Assembly: GCA_029251085.1 (NCBI GenBank)
Contig: JAQXDZ010000008.1
Location: 1-64,000, forward strand
DNA: 64,000 bases
Direction of reading: 5' to 3'
Source of the DNA: Mariniblastus sp.
GTDB taxonomy: Bacteria > Planctomycetota > Planctomycetia > Pirellulales > Pirellulaceae
Positions within the stretch are counted from its first letter, which is position 1, and the number at the start of each line of letters is the position of its first letter. The notes below the pieces were generated by a model. That model ran no database searches, was not told the origin of the DNA, and saw only the letters and a list, made by a program, of their open reading frames with translations. Position numbers and translations under genes: made by a program. Below are positions 18,978 to 28,584 of the stretch, one piece after another.

Positions 18978-19988
18978 TTAAATGAGTCCGGTTGTCTCGG
19001 GAAGTCCCAGCATAATATTGAAATTTTGAACCGCAGCTCCTGAGGCTCCTTTAATAAGGTTGTCGAGGACGCTTACGATCACCGCAAATTCTCCGCACTG
19101 TGAAATTGAAATGTCGCAGTAATTCGTATGCGTGACGTCTTTCGTTTTGGGTAGCGTATCACTTATTCGTACAAACGTTTCATCACGATAAAAATCGTTT
19201 AGCTGGTCTTGAAGGGCACTCGCATTGACTCCCTGTTTAGGGGTTACGTAAATCGTTGAGAGGATGCCACGATCCATGGGAATTAAATGCGGAGTGAACG
19301 TTGCAGAAATTTCCTGGTTGCAAACACGGGCGATAATTTGATTGATTTCAGGCATGTGTCGATGCTTGCCAACACCGTAGGCAGCGACCGACTCGTTGCA
19401 TTCGGGATAGTGAAATTTAAGATTTGGTTTTCGCCCTGCTCCCGAAACACCTGTTTTGGAATCAATGATAACCGGGGTCGATTCGATCAGGCTTTGACTT
19501 AACAGCGGCACTAGAGGAAGTAACGCGGAGCTTGGAAAGCAACCGGGATTCGCGACCAGTTCGGCGTTCTGAATGTCAGAACGAAATAGTTCTGGAATTC
19601 CATAAGGAACGGAGCCGACGCGATTTGCATCTGGGTGCTCGACTTCGTACCACTTTTCAAAAGTGGTAGTGTCATTTAGTCGATAGTCGGCGCTGAAATC
19701 AACTACTTTGATTCCACGTTCGAGGAGTTGTTTGACGATTTGCGCCGAGGCCGCATGCGGAAGACAACAGAACGCAAAATCAACCTGTTCGGCAAACGAT
19801 TCGATTTCAAAGATAGAGAAATTCAGTTCTAGCCGTTCACGGATCTGTGGGTGCACTTCCGAAAGTGGCGGACAGGACTCATCTCTCGATGTTAATTTCG
19901 TAATGCAAACATCGGGATGGCGCAGCAGGATTTTGATGAGTTCCAATGCGGTGTATCCGGTGCCGCCTACAATTCCGACTCTTATCAT
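18978..19988 (-). CDS. argC: N-acetyl-gamma-glutamyl-phosphate reductase
   Basis: From the ATG at 19988 the protein has 336 residues and starts MIRVGIVGGTGYTALELIKI, the NADP-binding loop of ArgC. The frame is open for 32 further codons upstream, but these do not look like ArgC. The catalytic cysteine is Cys150 in ELVANPGCFPSSALL. HRHMPEINQII and the TPHLIPMDRGI stretch are also typical; they include the conserved His residues of the active site. The enzyme reduces N-acetylglutamyl phosphate to the semialdehyde, the third step of arginine synthesis. It is followed by argJ on the same strand. Confidence 0.95.
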   Translation of the reverse strand: MIRVGIVGGTGYTALELIKILLRHPDVCITKLTSRDESCPPLSEVHPQIRERLELNFSIFEIESFAEQVDFAFCCLPHAASAQIVKQLLERGIKVVDFSADYRLNDTTTFEKWYEVEHPDANRVGSVPYGIPELFRSDIQNAELVANPGCFPSSALLPLVPLLSQSLIESTPVIIDSKTGVSGAGRKPNLKFHYPECNESVAAYGVGKHRHMPEINQIIARVCNQEISATFTPHLIPMDRGILSTIYVTPKQGVNASALQDQLNDFYRDETFVRISDTLPKTKDVTHTNYCDISISQCGEFAVIVSVLDNLIKGASGAAVQNFNIMLGLPETTGLI

Positions 19989-20217
19989 CGTGCTCAGTTT
20001 CTTGATTTCTGTTGAGGTATCAGATTCTGATTTTATCGGATAGAGAGTTGAAAGAACATCAGGGAGATCTTGAAGGCCGGCCAAAGTAAATTATCGTCAC
20101 CCACCGTTAGTTTGCGGGTGGTAGAGCATTTATGCGGCGGGTCATCCCGTGATCATCCAGACCGCTTCGATAACACGTGATGAGTGCACTGAAGGTCAGT
20201 AAAATACTGAGTCCCGA

Positions 20218-22884
20218 TTATTTTTCGGGTTGCGGGAGTTTAGGATCAGTTACTGCGAGCGGGATCTGATAATTTCCGAGTTTGGCGTAAATACGGACGG
20301 TAATTGGCTGTTCAATCACTTTCGGTATGGTCTGGCGGTATTCGCTGAGTTTTTGGTTGGTCTGGTTGTGTTTCTGATAGGTCGTTGCGAGATTTTTTCT
20401 TTGGGCTTCAAAATTGGGGCCAGGGTTCGCACTGCTGTATGCTTGCAGTATTCCTTGAGATTGTCTTCTCATGTTATCCAAATTAGCCGCGAGACTTTCG
20501 AGCATTTTGGGCGACTGAACGGGTTGGATCTTGCCGTTGAAATCCCTCATTACCAAATTACTTTTAAGGGTCAATTTTGAGCGAAGATCGCCTTCAACTC
20601 GAATCCACATGAAGCCAGTCTTATCACTTCGCTTTAACCAGACTGTGGCAGGCATGTTCTTTTCAATTCGAGAATTGGGGATGGCTGTTTCCACGCCTTT
20701 AATGCGTAGCGGGAGAACGTCGACAACGATCGTCTCGGGTGCAGGCATGGCAGGAATCAATAGTTCCAACTCATTCGAAAATGATTCCTTGTCGAGACGC
20801 AGGTCGCGGATTTTCATTGGAGTTCGGAGAAAAACGATGGTTCCCTGGTCTTCCGGAAGTTTTAATTTCAACAAACAATTTCGCAGGTTACTCGCTAATT
20901 TGGCTGCAGTTTTGTCGGTGGTGGCTTCAGCAAGCCATTGAAACAAAAATGCATTTTCCGACTTTCGGAACGTTGCGATTGGTAACGGTCGCTGCTTAGC
21001 ACTTTTACGAACCGTTACATTCCATTTCTGCTTATCGTCTTTGGATCGCTCAAGTTCAAAAACGGGTTTGCCACGGGCGACCCCTTCCTCACAGATGATT
21101 TCAACCCCAAGCAAGTACTGTCGTTTAATGACAAGATCAGCAAGTTTTTTCTCTTTTGTATTTTCGATCGGCGGTAAACTGAACCGCTCTGGGAAATTAG
21201 CAAATGGAGTTTTTGCTGCTTCTGGCTGAGCGGGTTTGGTCGTTGCGACACTTGGTGGCGATTTTTTTATCGGAGACGTATCCCCAATGATTGTTTTGGA
21301 CTGTTGAATCCAAAGTCGATATTCGCTTAGATCCTTTGCCGGATTCCGGCCACCTTTTTGAAGTGCCAGTTGAATGTCTGCCGGACTCATTTTTGCCATC
21401 TGATCAATGGTCGAGACGTTGCCCTTGTTAAGGACGCCTTGCGTTTTTTCCGCGATTCCTTTGATGACGGTTAAGTCGGTTCTCGGCGCCGGTTTTACGG
21501 CTTTCGGTGGAGTTGATTTAGCGGGAGGTTTCGTTTTGCCGGGGGGGGTAGGTGGTTCGGATTTCGGCGCGGGTTTTGTTGGTCGAGGATTCGTTTCTTG
21601 CGAGTTTCCTGATTTGTTCGATTTCTTTTTATCGAGGTTGTCTAGAAATTTTTCCATTTCTTCATCGGTCGGCGGACCAGTCTTTTTCTCGTCAGTACCT
21701 TCCGGGGAGGTGGACTCAAGAGGCGACTGGACTGGCAGCAACAAGCTGTCTTTTTGGGCGGTAACTACCGTGCCTGATGTCGTGGAATTCAGGGCGGCGA
21801 TAACGCCGAAAACTGAACCGACGATTAAAAACAGGGCGATAACCCCGGATGTCGCGATGACTGCGACCGGATTGTCCCGCCAAAGGCGAGATAGCCCGCT
21901 CAGTTCTTGGGGAACTGGAGGGACTTCAATATTCGTTTCTGGTTCAGTTTCTTTTCTCTTGCGTGGAGTAAGTGACGTGCTTGCAACAGGATGGTCAAAC
22001 CCGCCAAAATCCATGGGTTCTGGAGCAGCATTCATTTGAATGAAGCTTAGCAGCGAGGCTGAAATGTTTTTTACCGACTCAGGAGGAGCATCGTGTAGCT
22101 CTGACAGCAGGCCGGAGAGCTCAACGCCCAAATCAGATTCCTCCAGATTTGATTCTTTAAGCAGCGACTGACCAATCGTTGCCATGGCGGTAAAATCCTG
22201 CGCTACCGTTGATTGTTCTTTGGTGCCAGAGAGTTGTCGTCGCAGAGGGGATAGTGGAAGGTTTTGGATTTTCAGATTTTGCTGGGCATCGAGAATCAAA
22301 TCCGCTCGGCCGATCCATCCATGTATGACCTCTAATTGATGGGCGTGTTGCAGGCCATCAATCGCTTGTTGAATTATTTTCGCAATAAGTACTTCGTCAA
22401 ACTCGATGGATGTCGATTGGTCCAGTGTCTGGCCTTCGATATGTTCGGTAACGAGGAAGTACCTTCCGCCTTCTTGGTCAATGTCGAAAACATGGGTCAG
22501 ATTGGGGTGGTCTAATTGAGCGGCCAGGCTGGCTTTTTGGATAAATCGATCGCAATTTTTTTGGTCTTCCGTGAGTGCCGCGGGAAGAATTTGAATATCG
22601 ACTTTTCGCGCCAACGAGGTATGGATCGCCAGCAAGCGATCGCCTAATTCATCTCGCTGAATGCGCTCGAGAAGTCGGTAACTGCCGACGTCCAACCTCG
22701 TCCTGCCGGTCATTAGGAACTTGGCTTGCCAGGTCGTGATTAATTCTTCACGGATTAACAGTTGGGCGACAGCTTCGGGTGTCTCAGTGGTGTTGTTGCT
22801 AAGCAGCTCTTCGAGTTGGCTTGATTCGACGATCCCGCTTTGTTTTAGTCCTTTAATGAAGTCATTTTTTGTGATCTTCGACAT
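20218..22884 (-). CDS. Membrane-anchored pseudokinase with C-terminal HhH-like and periplasmic region
   Basis: The ATG at 22884 gives 888 residues. Residues 65-285 have the two-lobe layout of a Hanks-type Ser/Thr kinase, but the catalytic motifs are gone. The strand-3 lysine position reads VDIQIL instead of VAIKxL, the catalytic loop reads VIHGWIGRADLIL instead of HRDLKPxNIL, and the DFG region reads KIQNLPLSP. It is therefore a pseudokinase. A transmembrane helix lies at about 339-365 (VAVIATSGVIALFLIVGSVF), then a Pro/Lys-rich linker. Residues about 468-530 resemble a helix-hairpin-helix module of the DUF4332 sort (LTVIKGIAEKTQGVLNKG). A 350-residue C-terminal region of unknown fold is predicted to be outside the membrane. 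Function is unknown; a sensing or scaffold role is inference. Confidence 0.8.
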   Translation of the reverse strand: MSKITKNDFIKGLKQSGIVESSQLEELLSNNTTETPEAVAQLLIREELITTWQAKFLMTGRTRLDVGSYRLLERIQRDELGDRLLAIHTSLARKVDIQILPAALTEDQKNCDRFIQKASLAAQLDHPNLTHVFDIDQEGGRYFLVTEHIEGQTLDQSTSIEFDEVLIAKIIQQAIDGLQHAHQLEVIHGWIGRADLILDAQQNLKIQNLPLSPLRRQLSGTKEQSTVAQDFTAMATIGQSLLKESNLEESDLGVELSGLLSELHDAPPESVKNISASLLSFIQMNAAPEPMDFGGFDHPVASTSLTPRKRKETEPETNIEVPPVPQELSGLSRLWRDNPVAVIATSGVIALFLIVGSVFGVIAALNSTTSGTVVTAQKDSLLLPVQSPLESTSPEGTDEKKTGPPTDEEMEKFLDNLDKKKSNKSGNSQETNPRPTKPAPKSEPPTPPGKTKPPAKSTPPKAVKPAPRTDLTVIKGIAEKTQGVLNKGNVSTIDQMAKMSPADIQLALQKGGRNPAKDLSEYRLWIQQSKTIIGDTSPIKKSPPSVATTKPAQPEAAKTPFANFPERFSLPPIENTKEKKLADLVIKRQYLLGVEIICEEGVARGKPVFELERSKDDKQKWNVTVRKSAKQRPLPIATFRKSENAFLFQWLAEATTDKTAAKLASNLRNCLLKLKLPEDQGTIVFLRTPMKIRDLRLDKESFSNELELLIPAMPAPETIVVDVLPLRIKGVETAIPNSRIEKNMPATVWLKRSDKTGFMWIRVEGDLRSKLTLKSNLVMRDFNGKIQPVQSPKMLESLAANLDNMRRQSQGILQAYSSANPGPNFEAQRKNLATTYQKHNQTNQKLSEYRQTIPKVIEQPITVRIYAKLGNYQIPLAVTDPKLPQPEK

Positions 22885-23183
22885 AACGCTACCAAGAAGG
22901 GGATTTTCTGTGTCCAACAACGTTATTCTTGCACTCGGTTAGGGCAACTTCAACCATTGAATTGAGATTGCAGCGGAATCATGAGTGGATTTTTCCGTTT
23001 AGCCGGTTTAAGCGTGAAAATACGTTTCAGACCCCCCAAAGCCCGTCGGTCTTCGGTTCTACCCGAGTCTTGAACTAAACGTTAATCGCAACGGCGGTTG
23101 TTGGGGATGGAAGGTTGGAAGTAGATCGTTGACGGGTAGGTCGTCTTGAAGCCTATTCACAGAGCCCGTTTCTTTTTTCGCAC

Positions 23184-24332
23184 CTATTTCAAATTTAGAA
23201 GCTGCCGGTAATACCGGTCGATATTCTGGACACAGCTTTCCACTGAAAAATTTGCCATCGCCATAGATCTCAATTGCCTGCTGAGGGAATTTAATTTTTG
23301 TGTTGAATTCGACAGCTCGATGACTTTTTTCGCGATCTCAATTGGACTCTCTGGAGAAACCAACAAATCGTTGAATTCTGGGGACGAAAGTATCTCTGAT
23401 GTTCCACCAACGTTCGTGGCAATCATTGGGAGACCACTGGCGGCTGATTCGAGAAGGACGCGTCCCAAAGGTTCCTGGCGAGCGGGATGGATCAAGATGG
23501 TTGACTCCCGCATCAATTTGGGAATGTCATCACGAATGCCTAGCCAGGATACCTGGCTGCCGAACGGAGAATTGTCGACTTGTTGGATTAGTCTATTCTC
23601 GTATTCGATTGCTTCTTGTTTTTGAGAGTAGCGTTGGCCGACAATGGCGAGTTTGGCGGTAGGTATTTCTGGAGCAATTTTAAAAAATGCGTCGAGTAGG
23701 GAATCGACTCCTTTACGAATGCCAATTTGCCCTACGAATAATAATCTTGGGTGGGAGCCTGTTAGCGTAGAGGTTGCCGTTCCAGATGTCGACGAAGTGC
23801 ATTCGTCAGGGAAGAACGTTTTGCTATCAACGCCATTGTGGACAACGGAAGTGCGGGATGCATCAAGTCCCTGTTCGCAGTGCCACTGCTTTGTTGCCTG
23901 GGACACGGCGATAAGCCGGTCGATCTGATTGATGTCGGCTACCGCCTTCTTGCTTAGCTTTAAAATGTCGCGCAGGTAACCAAGGCTGGGAATGCCAAGC
24001 GATCGGCAGACCGGTCCGCAGATGCGACTGGTTGAAAGGCTGTTGCAATGAACAAGGTCGCAAGCTGTGCTGGTCGCGAGTGCTGAAAATTCTTCGCGAA
24101 TTTCTATCTGTGATTTCTTGACACCCTCTGCGTTGTGCATGCAGAAGTCAACCACTTCGACCTTGCATGCGCGTAATCGATTCGCGAAAGGTGACTCTTG
24201 GGGGACTGCCGCGAGGAAGTTCCATCCGTTTTGCCGCAAGCCGTCGACGAGGGTAAGGAATGAGTTCTCGCCGCCATTAACTGATCCGTACTCGCTGGCA
24301 ACAAGAATCTTGTTTTTCAAAATTTCACCCAA
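23184..24332 (-). CDS. GT4-family glycosyltransferase
   Basis: A protein of about 382 residues with the GT-B fold of glycosyltransferase family 4. The N-terminal domain begins KILVASEYGSVNGGENSFL. The C-terminal domain has LLFVGQIGIRKGVDSLLDAF, which binds the nucleotide sugar, and the retaining-enzyme E-x7-E motif in QEPLGRVLLESAASGLP, followed by MIATNVGGTSEIL. Such enzymes transfer sugars onto polysaccharides or lipids at the cytosolic face. No ATG is available: TTG at 24332 is the longest start, while a TTG four codons in (24320) follows GGGTGA closely and may be the true start. It stands alone between the kinase and korB, and the acceptor is unknown. Confidence 0.85.
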   Translation of the reverse strand: MGEILKNKILVASEYGSVNGGENSFLTLVDGLRQNGWNFLAAVPQESPFANRLRACKVEVVDFCMHNAEGVKKSQIEIREEFSALATSTACDLVHCNSLSTSRICGPVCRSLGIPSLGYLRDILKLSKKAVADINQIDRLIAVSQATKQWHCEQGLDASRTSVVHNGVDSKTFFPDECTSSTSGTATSTLTGSHPRLLFVGQIGIRKGVDSLLDAFFKIAPEIPTAKLAIVGQRYSQKQEAIEYENRLIQQVDNSPFGSQVSWLGIRDDIPKLMRESTILIHPARQEPLGRVLLESAASGLPMIATNVGGTSEILSSPEFNDLLVSPESPIEIAKKVIELSNSTQKLNSLSRQLRSMAMANFSVESCVQNIDRYYRQLLNLK

Positions 24333-24406
24333 GATTCAATGTTGGAGGCTGGTCGAGCCAGTTCTCGGGCCAGTTCAGTAGGCTTCAATCGACGCCCATC
24401 TGGACT

Positions 24407-24448
24407 TTTGCAGAAATAGGTTTGCAAAAATAGGTTTGCAGAAATCGG
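24407..24448. repeat. Three tandem copies of a 14-base unit
   Basis: TTTGCAGAAATAGG (24407-24420), TTTGCAAAAATAGG (24421-24434) and TTTGCAGAAATCGG (24435-24448), followed by a decayed fourth start TTAGCAAAACC. It lies in the gap between the GT4 gene and korB. The cause is probably replication slippage; no function is evident. Confidence 0.85.
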
Positions 24449-24484
24449 TTAGCAAAACCAGTGGTGCCAGTGAGTCAGTCGAAT

Positions 24485-24514
24485 CACCCTTGCTTTAATC
24501 ACCCGCGCTTTAAT
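24485..24514. repeat. Two tandem copies of a 15-base unit across the korB stop
   Basis: CACCCTTGCTTTAAT (24485-24499) and CACCCGCGCTTTAAT (24500-24514). The second copy contains the korB stop codon at 24510-24512, so the repeat looks like a small duplication of the gene's 3' end. Confidence 0.75.
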
Positions 24515-25520
24515 CAACCTGCCAAGTGTCACCGGAGTGGAACAAGTTTTGTAGCTCCCCTGCCCCTTTTTCCGACACAGCCTCTTCGACTTGCGAATTG
24601 ATCATGTCGTCGTAAGTTGGTCGGTCGACATCTCGGAAAACGCCGATTGGTTCCGGGAATTCCGGGTGTCGCATGCGGCTCAGTAAGAAGGCAAGCTGGG
24701 AATTCGGAGCTTTCTCGTCGTGAAACAGAAGGTCGTCCTGAGCTACATTGGCAAGGTCTACAATTTCGGGATTAAATCCATTGAGTTGAATCCCTTTGGT
24801 GCCACCCGCATAAATTAGTGGCTTGCCGTGCTCGAGCAGAAGCGTCGTTTCTGCTTTTGTGTTCTTGTTTTTTGCATAGTCCCAGATGCCATCATTAAAG
24901 ACATTGCAGTTTTGGTAAACTTCTAAAAAAGAGGTTCCTTTATGAGCGGCCGCACGTTTCATCATGGCCACGAGATGTTTGATATTGGTGTCGATAGACC
25001 GGGCAACGAAGCTGGCTTCTGCAGCAATGGCGACGGAGATTGGGTTCAAGGGGTGGTCGATCGAGCCGCGGGGCGTGCTTTTGGTAACCGAACCGACTTT
25101 TGAAGTTGGCGAGTATTGACCTTTGGTTAGTCCATAAATCGCGTTGTTGAAAAGGATAATATTTACATCGACATTTCGTCGCACGATATGCATGAAATGA
25201 TTACCGCCAATGCTCAAGGCATCGCCGTCACCGGTGATTACCCAGATGTCTAGTTCTGGGCGGGTTGATTTGAGGCCGGTTGCGAAGGCGGGGGCACGAC
25301 CATGAATGCTGTGCATGCCGTAGGTGTTCATATAATACGGGAATCGGCTGGAGCATCCGATCCCAGAAATGAAGACGGTGTTTTCTCGGGTGGAACCAAG
25401 TTCAGGAAGCACTTTTTTCATTTGAGCGAGGATGGAATAGTCGCCACATCCGGGGCACCATCGCACGTCTTGATCTGAAGCAAAGTCAGCAGGTTTCAGG
25501 ACAGGTAGTTCAGTACTCAT
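24510..25520 (-). CDS. korB: 2-oxoacid:ferredoxin oxidoreductase, beta subunit
   Basis: A 336-residue thiamine-diphosphate-binding subunit. WCPGCGDYSIL near the N-terminus has Cys22 and Cys25, which help hold an iron-sulfur cluster. WVITGDGDALSIGGNHFMH is the ThDP/Mg motif, with NNAIYGLTKGQYSPTS typical of the KorB group. With the alpha subunit upstream it oxidatively decarboxylates 2-oxoglutarate or a similar 2-oxoacid to the acyl-CoA while reducing ferredoxin. The two genes are 61 bases apart on the same strand. The extended C-terminus, including LLFHDEKAPNSQLAFLLSRM, is normal for the long KorB type found in aerobic bacteria. Substrate preference (2-oxoglutarate versus others) is inferred from family resemblance. 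Confidence 0.92.
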   Translation of the reverse strand: MSTELPVLKPADFASDQDVRWCPGCGDYSILAQMKKVLPELGSTRENTVFISGIGCSSRFPYYMNTYGMHSIHGRAPAFATGLKSTRPELDIWVITGDGDALSIGGNHFMHIVRRNVDVNIILFNNAIYGLTKGQYSPTSKVGSVTKSTPRGSIDHPLNPISVAIAAEASFVARSIDTNIKHLVAMMKRAAAHKGTSFLEVYQNCNVFNDGIWDYAKNKNTKAETTLLLEHGKPLIYAGGTKGIQLNGFNPEIVDLANVAQDDLLFHDEKAPNSQLAFLLSRMRHPEFPEPIGVFRDVDRPTYDDMINSQVEEAVSEKGAGELQNLFHSGDTWQVD

Positions 25521-25581
25521 ATTTCAATACTTTGAATTGGAATTAAGGATTGAGGGTTAGAAGGTGATCAGCAGTTGGGGA

Positions 25582-27456
25582 TTAGCTGACGCCCTCGCGT
25601 GTGGCAGCTTTTATGCCGTCGATGATTTCATTGACGACAAAGGGTTTGCCTTGGATTTTATTGATGCCGACAACATCCACAAGAAATTGCTGACGGATCA
25701 GTGCCGACATTTGTCCCGTATTTAGTTCGGGAACGACGATATGATCGTATTGCCGAATCAAAGATTCCAGATTGCGTGGGAAGGGGTTGATCCAGCGGAG
25801 GTGGACGTGTCCAACGTTCATGCCTTCGGCGACGCAGGTTTGTACGGCGGTGTGGCAGGCACCGTAGGTTCCGCCCCAACTGATGACGAGCGTACCGTTG
25901 TCACTGCCTTCGAGTTCAGCTTCTTCTACGAATTCAGCAACCAGCTCAACTTTTTTCGCGCGGGTTTCAACCATGTACTGATGATTTGCTGGGTCGTAGC
26001 TCACATTGCCGGTACCATCCTGTTTCTCGAGACCACCCACGCGGTGCATAAGATCGGGAGTGCCGGGTAAAGCCCATGGACGCGCTAAATTTTCGTCGCG
26101 TTTATAAGGTAAGAACTCATCATCCCCGTTCAATTCGGTGGGATGGCAAACTTCGATTTTCGGAAGTGTGTCGATTTCTGGAATCTTCCAGGGTTCTGCT
26201 CCATTAGCGATGTATCCATCGGAGAGAATCACAACGGGCGTCATATAACGTGTGGCGACTTGCCAGGCTTCAATTGCAGCCTGAAAGCAGTCACTTGGAC
26301 TCCGGGCAGCGATGATTGGTAATGGGGATTCGCCGTTTCGGCCGTACATCGCCATCATTAAATCAGACTGTTCCGTTTTGGTTGGCAGTCCGGTACTCGG
26401 TCCGCCCCGCTGGACGTCGATAATAATCATCGGAAGTTCGAGGATCAATCCAAGCCCCATCCCTTCGCCTTTGAGTGCGATTCCGGGACCGCTACTGGTG
26501 GTGACAGCCATGCTTCCGCCGAAGGCCGCCCCGACGGCCGAGCAGACGGCGGCAATCTCGTCTTCGGCTTGGAACGTTCTTACACCGAAGTGTTTATGTT
26601 TACTTAATTCGTGCAGGATATCGCTGGCGGGTGTGATCGGGTAAGAGCCAAGAAAGAGTTCTTTCCCACTCAATTTGGATGCCGCAATCAAGCCCCATGC
26701 GAGCGCCTGATTGCCCATGACATTTCGGTACGTGCCGGGTTTTAATTCGGCTTTCGGGACTTGGTAGGTAGAAGCAAAATCTTCGGTGGTTTCCCCGTAA
26801 TGCCAGCCAGCTTTGAGGGCTAGACGGTTGGCCTCGGCGATTTCTGGTTTAGAGGAGAATTTGTTTTCGATGAAACGCAGCGTCGGTTCTACGTCACGAC
26901 CGTAAAGCCAGAACACCAAGCCCATCGCAAAGAAGTTTTTGCAGCGATCAGCCAATTTTACGGAGAGGCCAGTCGGTTCAACGGCTCCGCGGGTCAGCGT
27001 TGTCATTGGGACTCGGATCGTTCGGTAGTTCTTAATGGTACCGTCTTCGAGTGGATTTTCTGCCAGTTTGGCAAGCTTCAGATCTTTGGCGTCAAAACTA
27101 TCCGAGTTGACGATCAAAATTCCTGTCCCTTTCAGGTCGGAGAGATTGGTGACTAAAGCCGCAGGGTTCATGCAGACAAGGGCATCAAGCCCATCGCCGG
27201 GAGTAAAGATTTCTTCGGCAGAAAACTGAACCTGAAAACCGCTGACACCAGCCCGCGTTCCTCGCGGAGCCCGGATTTCTGCTGGAAAGTCTGGAAACGT
27301 TGCGACATCGTTGCCCGACAAAGCGGAGGTGTTGGTGAGTTGGGTTCCCAGCAGTTGCATGCCGTCGCCAGAGTCACCGGCGAGGCGGACGGTTACACCG
27401 GACACGGATTCAGAAGGTTTTTGCGTGGGTGGAAACTGTTCGTTGGCACTAATCAT
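25582..27456 (-). CDS. korA: 2-oxoacid:ferredoxin oxidoreductase, fused gamma-alpha subunit
   Basis: From the ATG at 27456 the protein has 624 residues; the frame extends 23 codons further, but that part is not family-like. Residues 20-200 are the gamma domain (VRLAGDSGDGMQLLGTQL, ATFPDFPAEIRAPRGTRAGV). Residues from about 225 are the alpha (pyrimidine-binding) domain, with GNQALAWGLIAASKLSGKEL, YPITPASDILHEL and TTSSGPGIALKGEGMGLGL. A C-terminal domain carries the typical WGGTYGACHTAV loop. This fused layout is the KorA type of oxygen-tolerant 2-oxoglutarate:ferredoxin oxidoreductases. It pairs with korB downstream. The promoter lies in the 360-base divergent region shared with ndk. Confidence 0.92.
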   Translation of the reverse strand: MISANEQFPPTQKPSESVSGVTVRLAGDSGDGMQLLGTQLTNTSALSGNDVATFPDFPAEIRAPRGTRAGVSGFQVQFSAEEIFTPGDGLDALVCMNPAALVTNLSDLKGTGILIVNSDSFDAKDLKLAKLAENPLEDGTIKNYRTIRVPMTTLTRGAVEPTGLSVKLADRCKNFFAMGLVFWLYGRDVEPTLRFIENKFSSKPEIAEANRLALKAGWHYGETTEDFASTYQVPKAELKPGTYRNVMGNQALAWGLIAASKLSGKELFLGSYPITPASDILHELSKHKHFGVRTFQAEDEIAAVCSAVGAAFGGSMAVTTSSGPGIALKGEGMGLGLILELPMIIIDVQRGGPSTGLPTKTEQSDLMMAMYGRNGESPLPIIAARSPSDCFQAAIEAWQVATRYMTPVVILSDGYIANGAEPWKIPEIDTLPKIEVCHPTELNGDDEFLPYKRDENLARPWALPGTPDLMHRVGGLEKQDGTGNVSYDPANHQYMVETRAKKVELVAEFVEEAELEGSDNGTLVISWGGTYGACHTAVQTCVAEGMNVGHVHLRWINPFPRNLESLIRQYDHIVVPELNTGQMSALIRQQFLVDVVGINKIQGKPFVVNEIIDGIKAATREGVS

Positions 27457-27815
27457 TCGAAACTCGTAACAAACTCGGACGGTAGTCGGATCGTGCGGCA
27501 AAATCACGTTTGACTTTGGCACCACAATTGTGTCGTTTTTTATCGATAACAGTACTTAAAATGTACCAGTCGATCGGGGTCCTGACGACATCGCCCCGGT
27601 GGATGTACGTATTCACCAATTTAGAACGAGGCGAAGGGGGCGTTCTCCGCTCCTTTTCGGTCCTCGTTCAAATAGTGAACAGATAAAGTTTCCCAGATAT
27701 GACCGGTTTTCGAAAGGGGAAAACATCTGTTAGAATCCGCCTCGCGGCCGCTTTTTGGCAATTAATTCCGCCACCAATACATTCACAAACACTTAACCGA
27801 GGTTAATCTACTGCG

Positions 27816-28274
27816 ATGGAAAGATCACTCGTATTACTCAAGCCCGACTGCGTTCAACGGCGTCTCGTGGGCACCATTATTTCCCGATTTGAGGAAAAGG
27901 CCATCAACATCATTGCAATGAAGTTGATCCAGGTGACCCCTGAACTGTCCAAGCAGCACTACGCTGAGCATGTAGAAAAGCCTTTTTATCCTGGTCTTGA
28001 GGAATTTATTACCGGTGCCCCAGTGGTGGCAATGGTGGTTGAAGGCCTCGAAGTTATCCGAGTGGTGCGTGACATGCTTGGGGCAACTAACGGGTTGAAA
28101 GCGGCCTCTGGCACGATTCGTGGTGATTTTAGTAGCAGTCGCCAAATGAATCTGGTGCACGCCTCGGATGGTCCGGAAGCATCGGCACGAGAGATTAGTC
28201 TCTATTTTGGTGACGACGAGATCTGTGAGTACACACCAACGCTGACACCGTGGTTAAAGGCTGGTGACGAATAG
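27816..28274 (+). CDS. ndk: Nucleoside diphosphate kinase
   Basis: A 152-residue cytosolic enzyme of standard family length that moves the terminal phosphate between nucleotides. It opens MERSLVLLKPD, where Lys9 contacts phosphate. The phosphorylated histidine is His115 in MNLVHASDGPEASAREI; the usual form is NxxHGSD, so Gly is replaced by Ala here, a mild change. GTIRGDFS is the nucleotide-binding stretch. It is a single gene with its own terminator right after the stop. Confidence 0.95.
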   Translation: MERSLVLLKPDCVQRRLVGTIISRFEEKAINIIAMKLIQVTPELSKQHYAEHVEKPFYPGLEEFITGAPVVAMVVEGLEVIRVVRDMLGATNGLKAASGTIRGDFSSSRQMNLVHASDGPEASAREISLYFGDDEICEYTPTLTPWLKAGDE

Positions 28275-28302
28275 TCGCTGTAGCCAACGACGAGAACATT
28301 GA

Positions 28303-28330
28303 AACCCGCAGTTTAAACTGCGGGTTTTTT
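28303..28330 (+). terminator. Intrinsic terminator of ndk
   Basis: Perfect inverted repeat AACCCGCAGTTTAAACTGCGGGTT followed directly by a run of T on the plus strand. It begins 28 bases after the ndk stop codon. Confidence 0.92.
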
Positions 28331-28584
28331 TGTACTCGTACTTACATACCGTTCACCATTGTTAAATCTGCCAAATTTCATTGTCGCGTAATTGGCTCCA
28401 GTTGTCGCTTTGAGGCGCAAATCTTGAAAACACGCAATGGAACTGTGGGGTTATCGGCGATTCGTGCCTTCGCAGGTCAATGCAACGGTGATGAACGAAT
28501 GGGGAACTGAGTAGTTCATTCAATTTTGAATGAACTCACTTTGGTTTATTTGACCTTCTCGGTCGTGGTCGATAGTCTGAAGGC

